From Ihuprevotella massiliensis (lineage in GTDB: Bacteria > Bacteroidota > Bacteroidia > Bacteroidales > Bacteroidaceae), in NCBI GenBank assembly GCA_900095835.1, contig LT608321.1, positions 352,373 through 416,372 on the forward strand: a stretch of 64,000 bases of DNA. The letters run 5' to 3'. The stretch's first letter is position 1. Every line of letters begins with the position of its first letter. Below, piece after piece: positions 6,898 to 15,497 of this stretch. The notes beneath the pieces were generated by a model. It was not told the origin of the DNA, did not search any database, and saw only the letters and a list, made by a program, of their open reading frames with translations. The position numbers and the translations under genes were made by a program.

Positions 6898-7833
6898 CTA
6901 GCTAATAAACATCGTTTCAAAAACTTCTTCTCGATCCAAGGGGGCCTTAGCAATTTGCTCTATTTTGATTCCGAACTGAGACGCCGCCTGATGCAATTGT
7001 GCCGAAAAGACCGCTGCGACACTACCAACAAAATGCAGACCGAGTTCAGGACGATTATAAGCTAGAATGTTACGCGAGAAAAATTGAATAAATTCTTCTA
7101 TAACCAATGCTTCAACACTAGGTTCATCCAAATGCTTAAACAAAAAGTGAGTAAACTGAGACATAAACCTATTAGGATTGGGTTCACGATAAACACGTTG
7201 TATTATCTCTGGAATGGATATCGGGTATTCGTCTCTAAACAAAGTACATACATTTTCGGGAAGTTGTCGTTTTAGAACATTAGACAAAAGATGTTTCCCT
7301 AATGATGTTCCACTCCCCTCATCACCAAGAATGTAACCCAAACTTGGAGTTGACTGTACAAATGCTTCGCCGTCATAAAGGGCACTTGCAGATCCAGTAC
7401 CGAGAATGCACACTATGCCTTCATTTGTTCCACACAAAGCTCTAGCAGCACCCAACAAATCTGAAGCAACATATACATTTTGAACATTAAGCGACGTGGA
7501 CAATAAATGCCGCATTCGTTCACATTGCTCAGGTCGACAACCAGACCCATAAAAGCTCAAACTATCAATCAAAGAATGTCCCGATGAAATCGAGGAATTC
7601 TTTAATCTAGATGCTACGTTTTCCGATTTCTTCAAAGAAAAATCTGCGACACCCTCTAAAAACAGCGACATTTTAGGACGCACCTCACTAACTAAGATTT
7701 CAATAATCTGAGTATCGTTCATCAGACTTGGATTTATACCGCGAGTTTGCCAGCGACACTGCTGCCCGGTATCCATGTTTTTAATCATCCAATCAGTTTT
7801 TGTAGAGCCGCTATCAGCTAAAAGTCGAATCAT
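6898..7833 (-). CDS. BadF/BadG/BcrA-type ATPase, probable amino-sugar kinase
   Basis: 311 residues, ASKHA (actin/hexokinase-like) fold. Phosphate-1 motif ADSGSTKTDW near the N-terminus, phosphate-2 motif LGTGSASALYDG mid-protein, and 'LGYILGDEGSGTSLGK', which is characteristic of N-acetylglucosamine-kinase-like BadF proteins. It likely phosphorylates GlcNAc or a related sugar in the cytoplasm; the substrate is inferred from the family. The open frame reaches back to 7890, but the -7 box at 7862-7869 lies inside that extension, so the start is the ATG at 7831-7833 (MIRLLADSG). Confidence 0.85.
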   Translation of the reverse strand: MIRLLADSGSTKTDWMIKNMDTGQQCRWQTRGINPSLMNDTQIIEILVSEVRPKMSLFLEGVADFSLKKSENVASRLKNSSISSGHSLIDSLSFYGSGCRPEQCERMRHLLSTSLNVQNVYVASDLLGAARALCGTNEGIVCILGTGSASALYDGEAFVQSTPSLGYILGDEGSGTSLGKHLLSNVLKRQLPENVCTLFRDEYPISIPEIIQRVYREPNPNRFMSQFTHFLFKHLDEPSVEALVIEEFIQFFSRNILAYNRPELGLHFVGSVAAVFSAQLHQAASQFGIKIEQIAKAPLDREEVFETMFIS

Positions 7834-7861
7834 AGTTGTTATTTCTATCGTATTACCACAG

Positions 7862-7869
7862 CAAAAGTA
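7862..7869 (-). promoter_or_regulatory. -7 box for the BadF-type kinase / rnz unit
   Basis: The minus strand reads TACTTTTG, 28 bases before the ATG at 7833. No -33 box at ideal spacing. Confidence 0.5.
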
Positions 7870-7912
7870 CAAAATATCCGACAAAAGCACCTTACATTTC
7901 CTAGGAAATCAG

Positions 7913-7920
7913 TAAATTCG
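7913..7920 (+). promoter_or_regulatory. -7 box for the M64 peptidase gene
   Basis: TAAATTCG, one base off TAnnTTTG, 31 bases before the ATG at 7952. The same variant precedes tRNA-Gly (24160) and map (60176). Confidence 0.4.
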
Positions 7921-7951
7921 CAGGAGTTTATCCTCAAATACTCTAGTCGTC

Positions 7952-9262
7952 ATGCGTAAATTATTTTCCACTCTTTTCTTTCTCTCTGTTCTCGGGCTCA
8001 ATGCTCAAACAGTAAAGAGTAATAGTAGTGATTTCTCGGATATATTCCAAGACTCAACTCTACGTGTCGACTATACATTTACTGGAACTCATAACTCTCA
8101 AGAAATAGCCTTGGATGAGCTCCATATAGGTAAAGGCTGGGCAGGACGCCGTGTCAATTTGACGACATTACCACTTGAAGGTAATGGACAGATTATTATG
8201 AAGGATAGCAAAAGTGGAAAAGTAATCTATAAAACCTCTTTCAGCACTTTATTTCAAGAATGGCAAACAAGCGAAGAGGCTACACAAGTGCGCAAATCGT
8301 TTGAAAATGTGTTTCAACTCCCTCTTCCTCGCCAAGATGCAAATGTAGAGGTCATACTTTTTAACACGCACAGAAACCCCATTTGTAAGTTTGAACACCA
8401 AATCAAGATTGACGACATTCTTATTCGCCCTTTACCCAGTCTCCCTACCAATCCTTACAAATATGTGCACAAAGGCGGAGACTCTGCAAATTGTATTGAT
8501 GTCGCGATCGTTGCTGAAGGTTATACAGCTTCAGAGCAAACAACTTTTTATGCTGATGCACAACGAGCAGCAGATGAAATACTCAAATACAAACCTTTCA
8601 GCGATTACAAAGACTACTTCAATTTTGTGGCGGTTGCTGTACCAAGTAAAGAAAGTGGTGTTAGCATCCCACACAATCATGACTGGAAGCAAACTGCTTT
8701 AGGCTCTCATTTTGATACCTTTTATAGCAAACGATACCTTACAACGCTCAAAATCAAGACACTTAACAACGTACTTGCGGGTATTCCTTACGAGCATATC
8801 CTTATCTTAGCAAACACATCTAATTATGGAGGGGGTGGCATATACAATAGCTACACTCTTTCAGCAGCTCACAACGAGCATTTCCTCCCCGTAACAGTAC
8901 ATGAATTTGGTCATTCTTTTGGCGGACTTGCTGACGAGTATTTTTATGACGACCAATACACCAACTATTATCACCCTGATGTAGAACCTTGGGAGCCAAA
9001 TATCACCACATTAGCACAGTTTTCTGCGAAATGGCAAGACATGCTTCCTAAGAAACGCCCAATTCCCACACCACTCAACGACACCCAAGATAGTGATACA
9101 CAAAAAATAGGAGTTTATGAAGGTGGAGGATATATGTCGAAAGGAGTATATCGCGGTTTCCGTAATTGCCGAATGCGCACAAACGAAGTACCTGTATTCT
9201 GCGCCGTCTGCGAGCGAGCATTGCGCAACTTAATCAAGTTTTATCTTGAGCCACAACAATAA
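7952..9262 (+). CDS. secreted M64-family metallopeptidase (IgA peptidase type)
   Basis: 436 residues with a signal peptide (residues 1-19, cut after ..GLNAQ). Residues about 25-150 form the beta-sandwich N-terminal M64 domain; the zinc peptidase domain follows. Zinc-binding motif HEFGH at residues 317-321, continuing SFGGLADE with D328/E329, as in the family founded by Clostridium ramosum IgA protease. 'DVAIVAEGYT' near residue 185 is another family mark. It probably digests host or dietary protein outside the cell or in the periplasm. Four Cys near the C-terminus (CRMR..CAVC..C) may form disulfides. Monocistronic by appearance. Confidence 0.9.
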   Translation: MRKLFSTLFFLSVLGLNAQTVKSNSSDFSDIFQDSTLRVDYTFTGTHNSQEIALDELHIGKGWAGRRVNLTTLPLEGNGQIIMKDSKSGKVIYKTSFSTLFQEWQTSEEATQVRKSFENVFQLPLPRQDANVEVILFNTHRNPICKFEHQIKIDDILIRPLPSLPTNPYKYVHKGGDSANCIDVAIVAEGYTASEQTTFYADAQRAADEILKYKPFSDYKDYFNFVAVAVPSKESGVSIPHNHDWKQTALGSHFDTFYSKRYLTTLKIKTLNNVLAGIPYEHILILANTSNYGGGGIYNSYTLSAAHNEHFLPVTVHEFGHSFGGLADEYFYDDQYTNYYHPDVEPWEPNITTLAQFSAKWQDMLPKKRPIPTPLNDTQDSDTQKIGVYEGGGYMSKGVYRGFRNCRMRTNEVPVFCAVCERALRNLIKFYLEPQQ

Positions 9263-9267
9263 CTTTG
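9260..9267 (+). promoter_or_regulatory. possible -7 box for ftsK
   Basis: TAACTTTG overlaps the M64 stop codon and lies 154 bases before the ftsK ATG. No well-spaced -33 box; weak. Confidence 0.3.
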
Positions 9268-9420
9268 CGGTAGTCAAGTGCAGCGAGTCGAAATCCACTT
9301 TGACTTCGTAGTCCCCTGTGTGGGTGTCATTCTTATGGGATGGACGCTCAATTATATATCAACACTTCTTCTTGAAACGCTCCTACAAAAGAGACTTTTC
9401 AGACAATCTCATAACATTCA

Positions 9421-12051
9421 ATGGCAAGAAACGCAGCAAGACCTAATCAAAAAAACTCCTCAAAAAAGACTCCCTCAAAGAGTAAGCAGCAGGAACTAAA
9501 AAGAGAGCTAAAAGAAATGTCGGGCATTAGCTCGCATAGTGACTATATTCGCTTTGCAGTAGGTATGTCTCTCGTCATTGTTAGTCTTTTCCTACTACTT
9601 GCTATTATATCTAATATCTTCACTGGAGGTGTTGACCAAGCTGGGGTAATGGCAGGAAACCTACCACACCCAGCTAACTACGCAGGACGACTTGGAGCAT
9701 ATACAGCTTACTACATCATGGGGCAACTGTTCGGTGTCTTTAGCATATTGTTACCCATCTTTCTTTTGGCGCTTGCCCTGAGAATCTTTATGCGCAAGGC
9801 TTGTCCCATACGTTTGTGGGTTCTTTATTTACATCTATCTATCATTATGGTGGTAGGTAGCGTAGATGCCAACTTCATTCAAGACAATCTTTTACCAGAG
9901 TCTTTCAAAAACCTCATATCCTTTGAGCTCGGAGGAATGCATGGTAAAGTTGTGTTAGGATGGCTCACTGACAACATAGGCACTATTGCCACAGGAGCCG
10001 TATTAGTCCTACTCACCATTTCCTATATTGGCTACTGGTTCACCCAAGTATTTATTGCCATTTTCAAAGGTATCCATAAGCTTGGACAATGGGTGCTTCC
10101 ACAAAGAGATGATCAACTAGAAGAAGATTCAGATACCATCGAAGAGTGTGAAGAATCAACAGAGCCATTAGAAGTTGAAGTGACCACAAACATAGATACT
10201 ATCGAATTAGAGTTAGAGGATGAATACAAGAAAGACGAAGTTCTCGTAGCCGATGATTTGCAACCAGGTCACTCACACGAATCTGATTTGCAAGACCCTG
10301 ATAGTTCAAAAACGCTTGACCTTGGTACGGAACTTGCACATAATTCTGAAGATGATACTCATCTCACGTTGCCACAGGATTTAGGCACAGATGTACTTCA
10401 CTCAACTTCTACAAGCAAAGAAACTAGCGTTGCAAGTACTCGTGGTGATGAAGTAGAGTTATCTGTTAATGCAACGCAAGAAGAAGAGACGACCCGCGCT
10501 TTAACAGCAGCAGAAGTGGAGAACCTCCCTCCCATTGACCCAAGAGCTGAACTCAGTCGTTACAAATTCCCTCCACTTTCTCTCCTTGAAAAGCATGACG
10601 CAGGGAATGTTGATATTGATATGGAGGAGCAACATGCCAATAAAAATCGCATTATTCAAGTTCTCGGCACTTTCGGAGTTAAAATTACTCAGATTTCTGC
10701 AACTGTAGGTCCCACCGTTACACTTTACGAAATCACTCCCGCACCTGGTATTCGTATATCTAAGATTAAGAACCTCGAAGAAGATATTGCTTTGTCCCTT
10801 GCAGCTATTGGCATTCGCATCATTGCTCCAATGCCTGGAAAGGGAACGATTGGTATTGAAGTACCTAATAAGAAGGCACAAATCGTTTCGATGGAGAGTA
10901 TTCTCAAAAGTAAGAAATTCCAGGAGAGCTACTACGCACTTCCCATTGCACTCGGCAAGACCATCACCAACGAGATTTTCATGGTTGATTTGGCAAAGAT
11001 GCCTCACCTCTTGGTGGCAGGTGCAACAGGTCAAGGTAAATCCGTTGGTTTGAATGCCATCATTTCTTCTCTGCTCTACAAGAAGCATCCAGCGGAACTG
11101 AAGTTGGTGATGATTGACCCCAAAAAGGTGGAGTTCTCTATGTACAACCCCATCATCAAACACTTCCTTGCACAAGTTCCTGATAGCGAAGAACCGGTCA
11201 TCACTGATGTAAAGAAGGTGGTGCAGACGCTGATGAGTCTGACAAAGGAAATGGACGACCGCTACGAATTGCTTAAGGCAGCACGTTGCAAAAACCTCAA
11301 GGAATACAATGAGAAATTCCTTTCTCGCCGTCTAAATCCTAACAATGGTCACCACTTCTTGCCCTATATCGTAGTTATCATTGACGAGTTCGGTGATCTG
11401 ATTATGACAGCGGGTAAAGACATTGAACTTCCCATTGCTCGTATTGCTCAGTTGGCGCGTGCTGTAGGCATTCATATGGTGATTGCCACCCAAAGTCCTC
11501 GTGCCACCATCATCACGGGTAAGATTAAAGCAAACTTCCCAGCTCGTATGGCATTCCGAGTTTCAGGACGTATTGAGAGCCAAACAATTCTTGACCGCAC
11601 GGGGGCAAATAATCTTATTGGACGTGGCGATATGCTCTTCCTCACAGGTAGTGACGTCACACGTTTGCAGTGTGCCTTCATTGATACTCCAGAGATTGAA
11701 GCACTAACAGACTTCATAGCTCAACAGCAAGGCTACCCTTGTCCTTATGAACTCCCTCTAGTGGAAGAAAGCTCGGACAGTGGAAGCGAGTCTTATGGTG
11801 GGGGAGATGGTAGTACTTTTGAACAAGTAGCACGCTTCGTAGTTAGTACCCAACAAGGATCGACTTCGAAAATACAGCGAACTTTCAGCATCGGCTTTAA
11901 CCGTGCAGGACGTCTCATGGACCAACTCGAAGAAGCTGGAATAGTCGGTCCAGTGAATGGCTCAAAGCCTAGAGAAGTCTATGTTCAATCTGAAATAGAA
12001 CTACAACAAATCCTTGACCAACTTAAAGCTGCAGGAAAACGATTTGACTAA
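9421..12051 (+). CDS. ftsK: DNA translocase FtsK/SpoIIIE
   Basis: 876 residues. It pumps chromosomal DNA through the closing septum. N-terminus: basic (KKTPSKSKQQELKRELKEM), then four membrane segments between about residues 40 and 220. An acidic low-complexity linker occupies about residues 225-370. Motor domain: Walker A ATGQGKS near residues 534-541, Walker B VVIIDEFGDL near residue 655. A C-terminal winged-helix gamma domain (about residues 800-876, ARFVVSTQQG, RAGRLMDQLEEAGIVG) would read KOPS-like polarity sites. The LolA-like gene follows 34 bases later, an arrangement common in Bacteroidales. Confidence 0.96.
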   Translation: MARNAARPNQKNSSKKTPSKSKQQELKRELKEMSGISSHSDYIRFAVGMSLVIVSLFLLLAIISNIFTGGVDQAGVMAGNLPHPANYAGRLGAYTAYYIMGQLFGVFSILLPIFLLALALRIFMRKACPIRLWVLYLHLSIIMVVGSVDANFIQDNLLPESFKNLISFELGGMHGKVVLGWLTDNIGTIATGAVLVLLTISYIGYWFTQVFIAIFKGIHKLGQWVLPQRDDQLEEDSDTIEECEESTEPLEVEVTTNIDTIELELEDEYKKDEVLVADDLQPGHSHESDLQDPDSSKTLDLGTELAHNSEDDTHLTLPQDLGTDVLHSTSTSKETSVASTRGDEVELSVNATQEEETTRALTAAEVENLPPIDPRAELSRYKFPPLSLLEKHDAGNVDIDMEEQHANKNRIIQVLGTFGVKITQISATVGPTVTLYEITPAPGIRISKIKNLEEDIALSLAAIGIRIIAPMPGKGTIGIEVPNKKAQIVSMESILKSKKFQESYYALPIALGKTITNEIFMVDLAKMPHLLVAGATGQGKSVGLNAIISSLLYKKHPAELKLVMIDPKKVEFSMYNPIIKHFLAQVPDSEEPVITDVKKVVQTLMSLTKEMDDRYELLKAARCKNLKEYNEKFLSRRLNPNNGHHFLPYIVVIIDEFGDLIMTAGKDIELPIARIAQLARAVGIHMVIATQSPRATIITGKIKANFPARMAFRVSGRIESQTILDRTGANNLIGRGDMLFLTGSDVTRLQCAFIDTPEIEALTDFIAQQQGYPCPYELPLVEESSDSGSESYGGGDGSTFEQVARFVVSTQQGSTSKIQRTFSIGFNRAGRLMDQLEEAGIVGPVNGSKPREVYVQSEIELQQILDQLKAAGKRFD

Positions 12052-12085
12052 ATTCCATATGACACTCTAGAAACTATTCAAACTT

Positions 12086-12685
12086 ATGAAGCTACACTCT
12101 TTTCTTCTCCTTAGCGCATTTACAGCGATTAGCGCTGTAGCGCAAACTGCTAAATCTGTATTAGACAAAACTGCGAGTCAACTCAGCCGTGGCTGTGTTG
12201 TGGCAAATTTTACAGCACGCGGAGCTATGGGTAATAGCAATGGTAACATCACAGTACAAGGTAAAAAGTTTGTATTGACCTCTCCTCAAGCTCGTATTTG
12301 GTTTGATGGTAAGACTGAATGGTCACTTGCTCAAGGTTCTGGCGAAGTAAACGTAACGACACCTACGGCAGCTGAAATTGCAGGAATCAACCCTATCAAT
12401 TTCATTTATTTGTACAAACAGGGTTACAATGCAACACTCGCCGACAAAGGTGCCGCTTATGAAGTGCATCTTACGACTAATAACAACCGCAGCTCAATTA
12501 AAGAGGCATATATAAGCATCAACAAGAGCACCCACAACCCACAAAACGTACGTATTCGCACAAATGCGTCTAGTTGGAGTACAATCAACATCACATCGCT
12601 TCAGAACGTAGGCAAAAAGAACGATTCTTTTTTCCGATTCAACTCTAAGGATTTCCCTAAAGTAGAAGTAATTGATTTGAGATAA
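12086..12685 (+). CDS. LolA-like periplasmic lipoprotein carrier
   Basis: 199 residues with a signal peptide (MKLHSFLLLSAFTAISAVAQ). The mature part has the alternating beta pattern and short glycine turns of the LolA/LolB half-barrel (GNITVQGKKFVLTSPQARIW, WFDGKTEWSLAQGSGEVNV). Role: carrying outer-membrane lipoproteins across the periplasm; the protein is divergent from proteobacterial LolA. Placed directly after ftsK and probably co-transcribed. No LolCDE genes are in the window. Confidence 0.8.
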   Translation: MKLHSFLLLSAFTAISAVAQTAKSVLDKTASQLSRGCVVANFTARGAMGNSNGNITVQGKKFVLTSPQARIWFDGKTEWSLAQGSGEVNVTTPTAAEIAGINPINFIYLYKQGYNATLADKGAAYEVHLTTNNNRSSIKEAYISINKSTHNPQNVRIRTNASSWSTINITSLQNVGKKNDSFFRFNSKDFPKVEVIDLR

Positions 12686-12797
12686 TCGCCTAATAAGGCC
12701 ATTCGTTCAATCCGTAGCTTGTAGTGAGTACAGCGAAGGGTGTAAACAAAGCAAGAACTCTAGTAGACAATCTTTAATTTCTCAAAATAATATTTCA

Positions 12798-13736
12798 ATG
12801 GAACAACTTCAAACTCTCATTCTTGGCAGTGGCCCTGCCGGTTACACAGCAGCTATTTATGCAGGTCGCTCAGGACTTAGCCCGGTAATTTACGAAGGTC
12901 TTCAGCCTGGAGGACAGCTAACACAAACAACTGAAGTAGACAATTTCCCTGGTTACCCCGAAGGAGTGGATGGTAATCAACTTATGGCGGACTTACGGAA
13001 CCAAGCACTCCGCTTTGGTACGGAAATTCGCACTAAACACTGTGTAAAGGCAGACTTATCAAAACGACCTTTTACTTTGACTTTTGATGATGAAAGCCAG
13101 GTACAGACACAAACTTTAATCATTGCCACAGGAGCAAGTGCCAAATACCTCGGACTTCCCGACGAAGAGAAGTATAGAGGCCTCGGAGTATCAGCTTGCG
13201 CCACTTGCGACGGTTTCTTCTATCGTAAGAAAGTAGTAGCAGTCGTGGGCGGTGGTGACACTGCATGTGAAGAAGCCACCTACCTAGCTGGTTTAGCTTC
13301 TAAGGTATATCTCATTGTTCGTAAGCCTTTCTTGCGTGCTTCTAAGGCCATGCAAGACCGCGTCTTTGCTAATGAAAAAATTGAAGTGCTTTTCGAAACA
13401 AACACACTAGGCCTTTACGGAGAAGATGGTGTGGAAGGTGCTCACCTTGTACATCGCAAGGGAGAAGCAGACGAACGTACTTACGATCTCCCCATCGATG
13501 GTTTCTTCTTGGCCATCGGTCACAACCCCAACACGGAACTTTTCAAGGGTCAATTGGAAACAGACGAAGTTGGTTACCTCAAGACGGAAGGTCAAACTCC
13601 ACGCACTAACATTGAGGGCGTCTTTGCCGCTGGTGACGTAGCCGACCCCCTCTATCGTCAAGCAATCACTGCAGCAGCAATGGGCTGCAAGGCAGCGATT
13701 GAAGTTAAGCAATTCTTGGATGAACATCCTCTCTAA
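12798..13736 (+). CDS. trxB: thioredoxin reductase
   Basis: 312 residues, the usual length. An FAD- and NADPH-dependent flavoenzyme that reduces thioredoxin. FAD motif GSGPAGYTAAIYAGR near the N-terminus, redox-active pair in CATC within SACATCDGFFY, NADPH motif GGGDTACEEA, and C-terminal FAD motif GVFAAGDVAD. Cytoplasmic. Followed by a long hairpin at 13754-13823. Confidence 0.97.
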   Translation: MEQLQTLILGSGPAGYTAAIYAGRSGLSPVIYEGLQPGGQLTQTTEVDNFPGYPEGVDGNQLMADLRNQALRFGTEIRTKHCVKADLSKRPFTLTFDDESQVQTQTLIIATGASAKYLGLPDEEKYRGLGVSACATCDGFFYRKKVVAVVGGGDTACEEATYLAGLASKVYLIVRKPFLRASKAMQDRVFANEKIEVLFETNTLGLYGEDGVEGAHLVHRKGEADERTYDLPIDGFFLAIGHNPNTELFKGQLETDEVGYLKTEGQTPRTNIEGVFAAGDVADPLYRQAITAAAMGCKAAIEVKQFLDEHPL

Positions 13737-13753
13737 CTTTATTATATTAGTTC

Positions 13754-13823
13754 GTAAAAGGACCTAAGACTTACGTCCTCGTGTTTGTCTGTAAAAGAGC
13801 AAATACGAGGACGTTCCTTTTAC
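13754..13823 (+). terminator. two-stage hairpin after trxB
   Basis: Outer arms GTAAAAGGA / TCCTTTTAC (13754-13762, 13815-13823) enclose an inner perfect 10-bp stem ACGTCCTCGT / ACGAGGACGT (13773-13782, 13805-13814). It starts 18 bases after the trxB stop; the tail is only moderately T-rich. Confidence 0.6.
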
Positions 13824-14141
13824 TATATAATATCAGTTGGACACCTCCGTTTCATTACTTTAGATGCACCTTTCGCAAAAGAAAAAACGATTTTTTTATA
13901 GAGTGGATAATATCAATATGCAGCGCAAGAAAAGAGCAAAACGACAAGTATTTTGACAAAAAGCTTGCATACATTGCTGGTTAATACGCAGAATCAGTCC
14001 AATCGCTCGTAACTCCTCAATAACAGCTCCTATAAAAGCTACGATTATTCGGAAAATAAGCTAAAACTTTCTCGTACAGCTATGCGCTGTTCCAAAAATA
14101 GTTTGTAAATTTGCCCTATAATAAAATTCTCTATCGCAAAT
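13824..14141. other. gap before serS
   Basis: No gene seen. It contains the serS -7 box at 14106-14113; an open frame at 13781-13984 overlaps the trxB terminator and has an unlikely composition. Confidence 0.6.
14106..14113 (+). promoter_or_regulatory. -7 box for serS
   Basis: TAAATTTG, 29 bases before the serS ATG; the -33 region is weak. Confidence 0.5.
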
Positions 14142-15419
14142 ATGCTGACGATTAAACAAATCACTGACGATAAAGAAGCCGTGATCAGCGGCTTAGAAAA
14201 AAAGAACTTTTCTAACGCGCGTGCAGCTATTGATGCTGTCCTCGCTGCTGACAATAAACGCAAGACTGCACAAGGTGAACTTGATGCCGCTCTTGCAGAA
14301 CAAAAGACACTCGCTAAAAGCATCGGTGCCTTGATGAAGGCAGGAAATATCGAAGAAGCCGAAGCTGCAAAAGCCAGAGTTGCAGAACTCAAGCAACGTA
14401 GTGCTGAACTTGAAGACGCCAAAAAAGAGGCTGAAGAAGAACGCACCAATGTCCTCTATACAATTCCCAATCTTCCCTACGACATCGTTCCAGAAGGTCG
14501 AACTGCAGAAGAAAATGAAGTAGTGAAAACAGGAGGAAACAGCACTGAATTACCCGAAAACCCACTCCCCCACTGGGAACTCGCTAAGAAGTATGATCTT
14601 ATCGACTTCGACCTTGGTGTAAAGATTACAGGTGCTGGTTTCCCCGTCTATAAAGGTTTGGGAGCTCGTCTCCAACGTGCACTCATCAACTTCTTCTTAG
14701 ACGAAGCTCGAGAGGCAGGATACACTGAAATCATGCCCCCAACAGTGGTAAATGCTGCTTCAGGATATGGCACAGGTCAATTGCCTGACAAAGAAGGCCA
14801 GATGTATCACTGTACGCTTGATGACCTTTATCTTATCCCAACAGCAGAAGTACCCGTTACAAACATCTATCGTGACGTAATCATTGAGGAGCGCGAACTT
14901 CCAATCAAGAATTGCGCATACACCCAATGCTTCCGTCGTGAAGCAGGTAGCTACGGTAAGGACGTTCGTGGTTTGAACCGTTTGCATGAATTCTCAAAAA
15001 TCGAGATTGTACGCATTGATCGTCCAGAACATTCTCAACAAAGCCATGACGAAATGCTAGCTCATGTTGAAGGTTTGCTCCAAAAGCTAGAACTCCCCTA
15101 TCGTATCCTCCGTCTTTGTGGTGGAGACATGAGCTTTACAGCCGCCCTCTGCTACGACTTCGAAGTTTATTCAGAAGCGCAAGGTCGTTGGTTGGAAGTT
15201 TCTTCGGTTTCTAATTTCGATAGTTACCAAGCTAATCGCTTGAAGTGTCGTTATCGCCGAGCAGAAGATAAGAAAATTGAACTTTGCCACACACTTAATG
15301 GTTCTGCATTAGCATTGCCACGCATTGTAGCAGCGTTGCTCGAAAACTTCCAAACAGAAGACGGCATTCGCATCCCCAAGGCTCTCCAACCTTACATGGG
15401 ATGTGACATGATTCGATAA
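14142..15419 (+). CDS. serS: seryl-tRNA synthetase
   Basis: 425 residues, normal length. Residues about 1-110 are the antiparallel coiled-coil arm that grips the long variable arm of tRNA-Ser (NARAAIDAVLAADNKRK, ELDAALAEQKTLAKSIGALM). The class II catalytic core follows: motif 2 FRREAGSYGKDVRGLNRLHE, motif 3 HTLNGSALALPRIVAALLEN. It attaches serine to tRNA in the cytoplasm. Single gene with its own promoter box. Confidence 0.97.
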   Translation: MLTIKQITDDKEAVISGLEKKNFSNARAAIDAVLAADNKRKTAQGELDAALAEQKTLAKSIGALMKAGNIEEAEAAKARVAELKQRSAELEDAKKEAEEERTNVLYTIPNLPYDIVPEGRTAEENEVVKTGGNSTELPENPLPHWELAKKYDLIDFDLGVKITGAGFPVYKGLGARLQRALINFFLDEAREAGYTEIMPPTVVNAASGYGTGQLPDKEGQMYHCTLDDLYLIPTAEVPVTNIYRDVIIEERELPIKNCAYTQCFRREAGSYGKDVRGLNRLHEFSKIEIVRIDRPEHSQQSHDEMLAHVEGLLQKLELPYRILRLCGGDMSFTAALCYDFEVYSEAQGRWLEVSSVSNFDSYQANRLKCRYRRAEDKKIELCHTLNGSALALPRIVAALLENFQTEDGIRIPKALQPYMGCDMIR

Positions 15420-15440
15420 TCAGCATCGACTATAACCCTA

Positions 15441-15480
15441 AGTCCGAGGAGTGGCGACACCCGCCACGTATCGGCAAGAC
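15441..15480 (+). promoter_or_regulatory. possible structured leader of gdhA
   Basis: GTGGCG (15451-15456) pairs with CGCCAC (15462-15467), with AGTCCGA and TCGG..GACT words as possible outer pairs. It sits 30 bases before the gdhA ATG in the short serS-gdhA gap. Could be a weak attenuator, an RNA-stability element or chance. Confidence 0.25.
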
Positions 15481-15497
15481 TCTTAATACTTAAAGCC

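Noticed and set aside
9278-9499. 73-residue plus-strand frame overlapping the ftsK start
   Set aside because: It overlaps the ftsK coding start by 79 bases, lacks a conserved motif, and its hydrophobic part is weak.
10501-11175. 224-residue minus-strand open frame inside ftsK
   Set aside because: Shadow of the conserved FtsK motor region; the composition is typical of an antisense frame.
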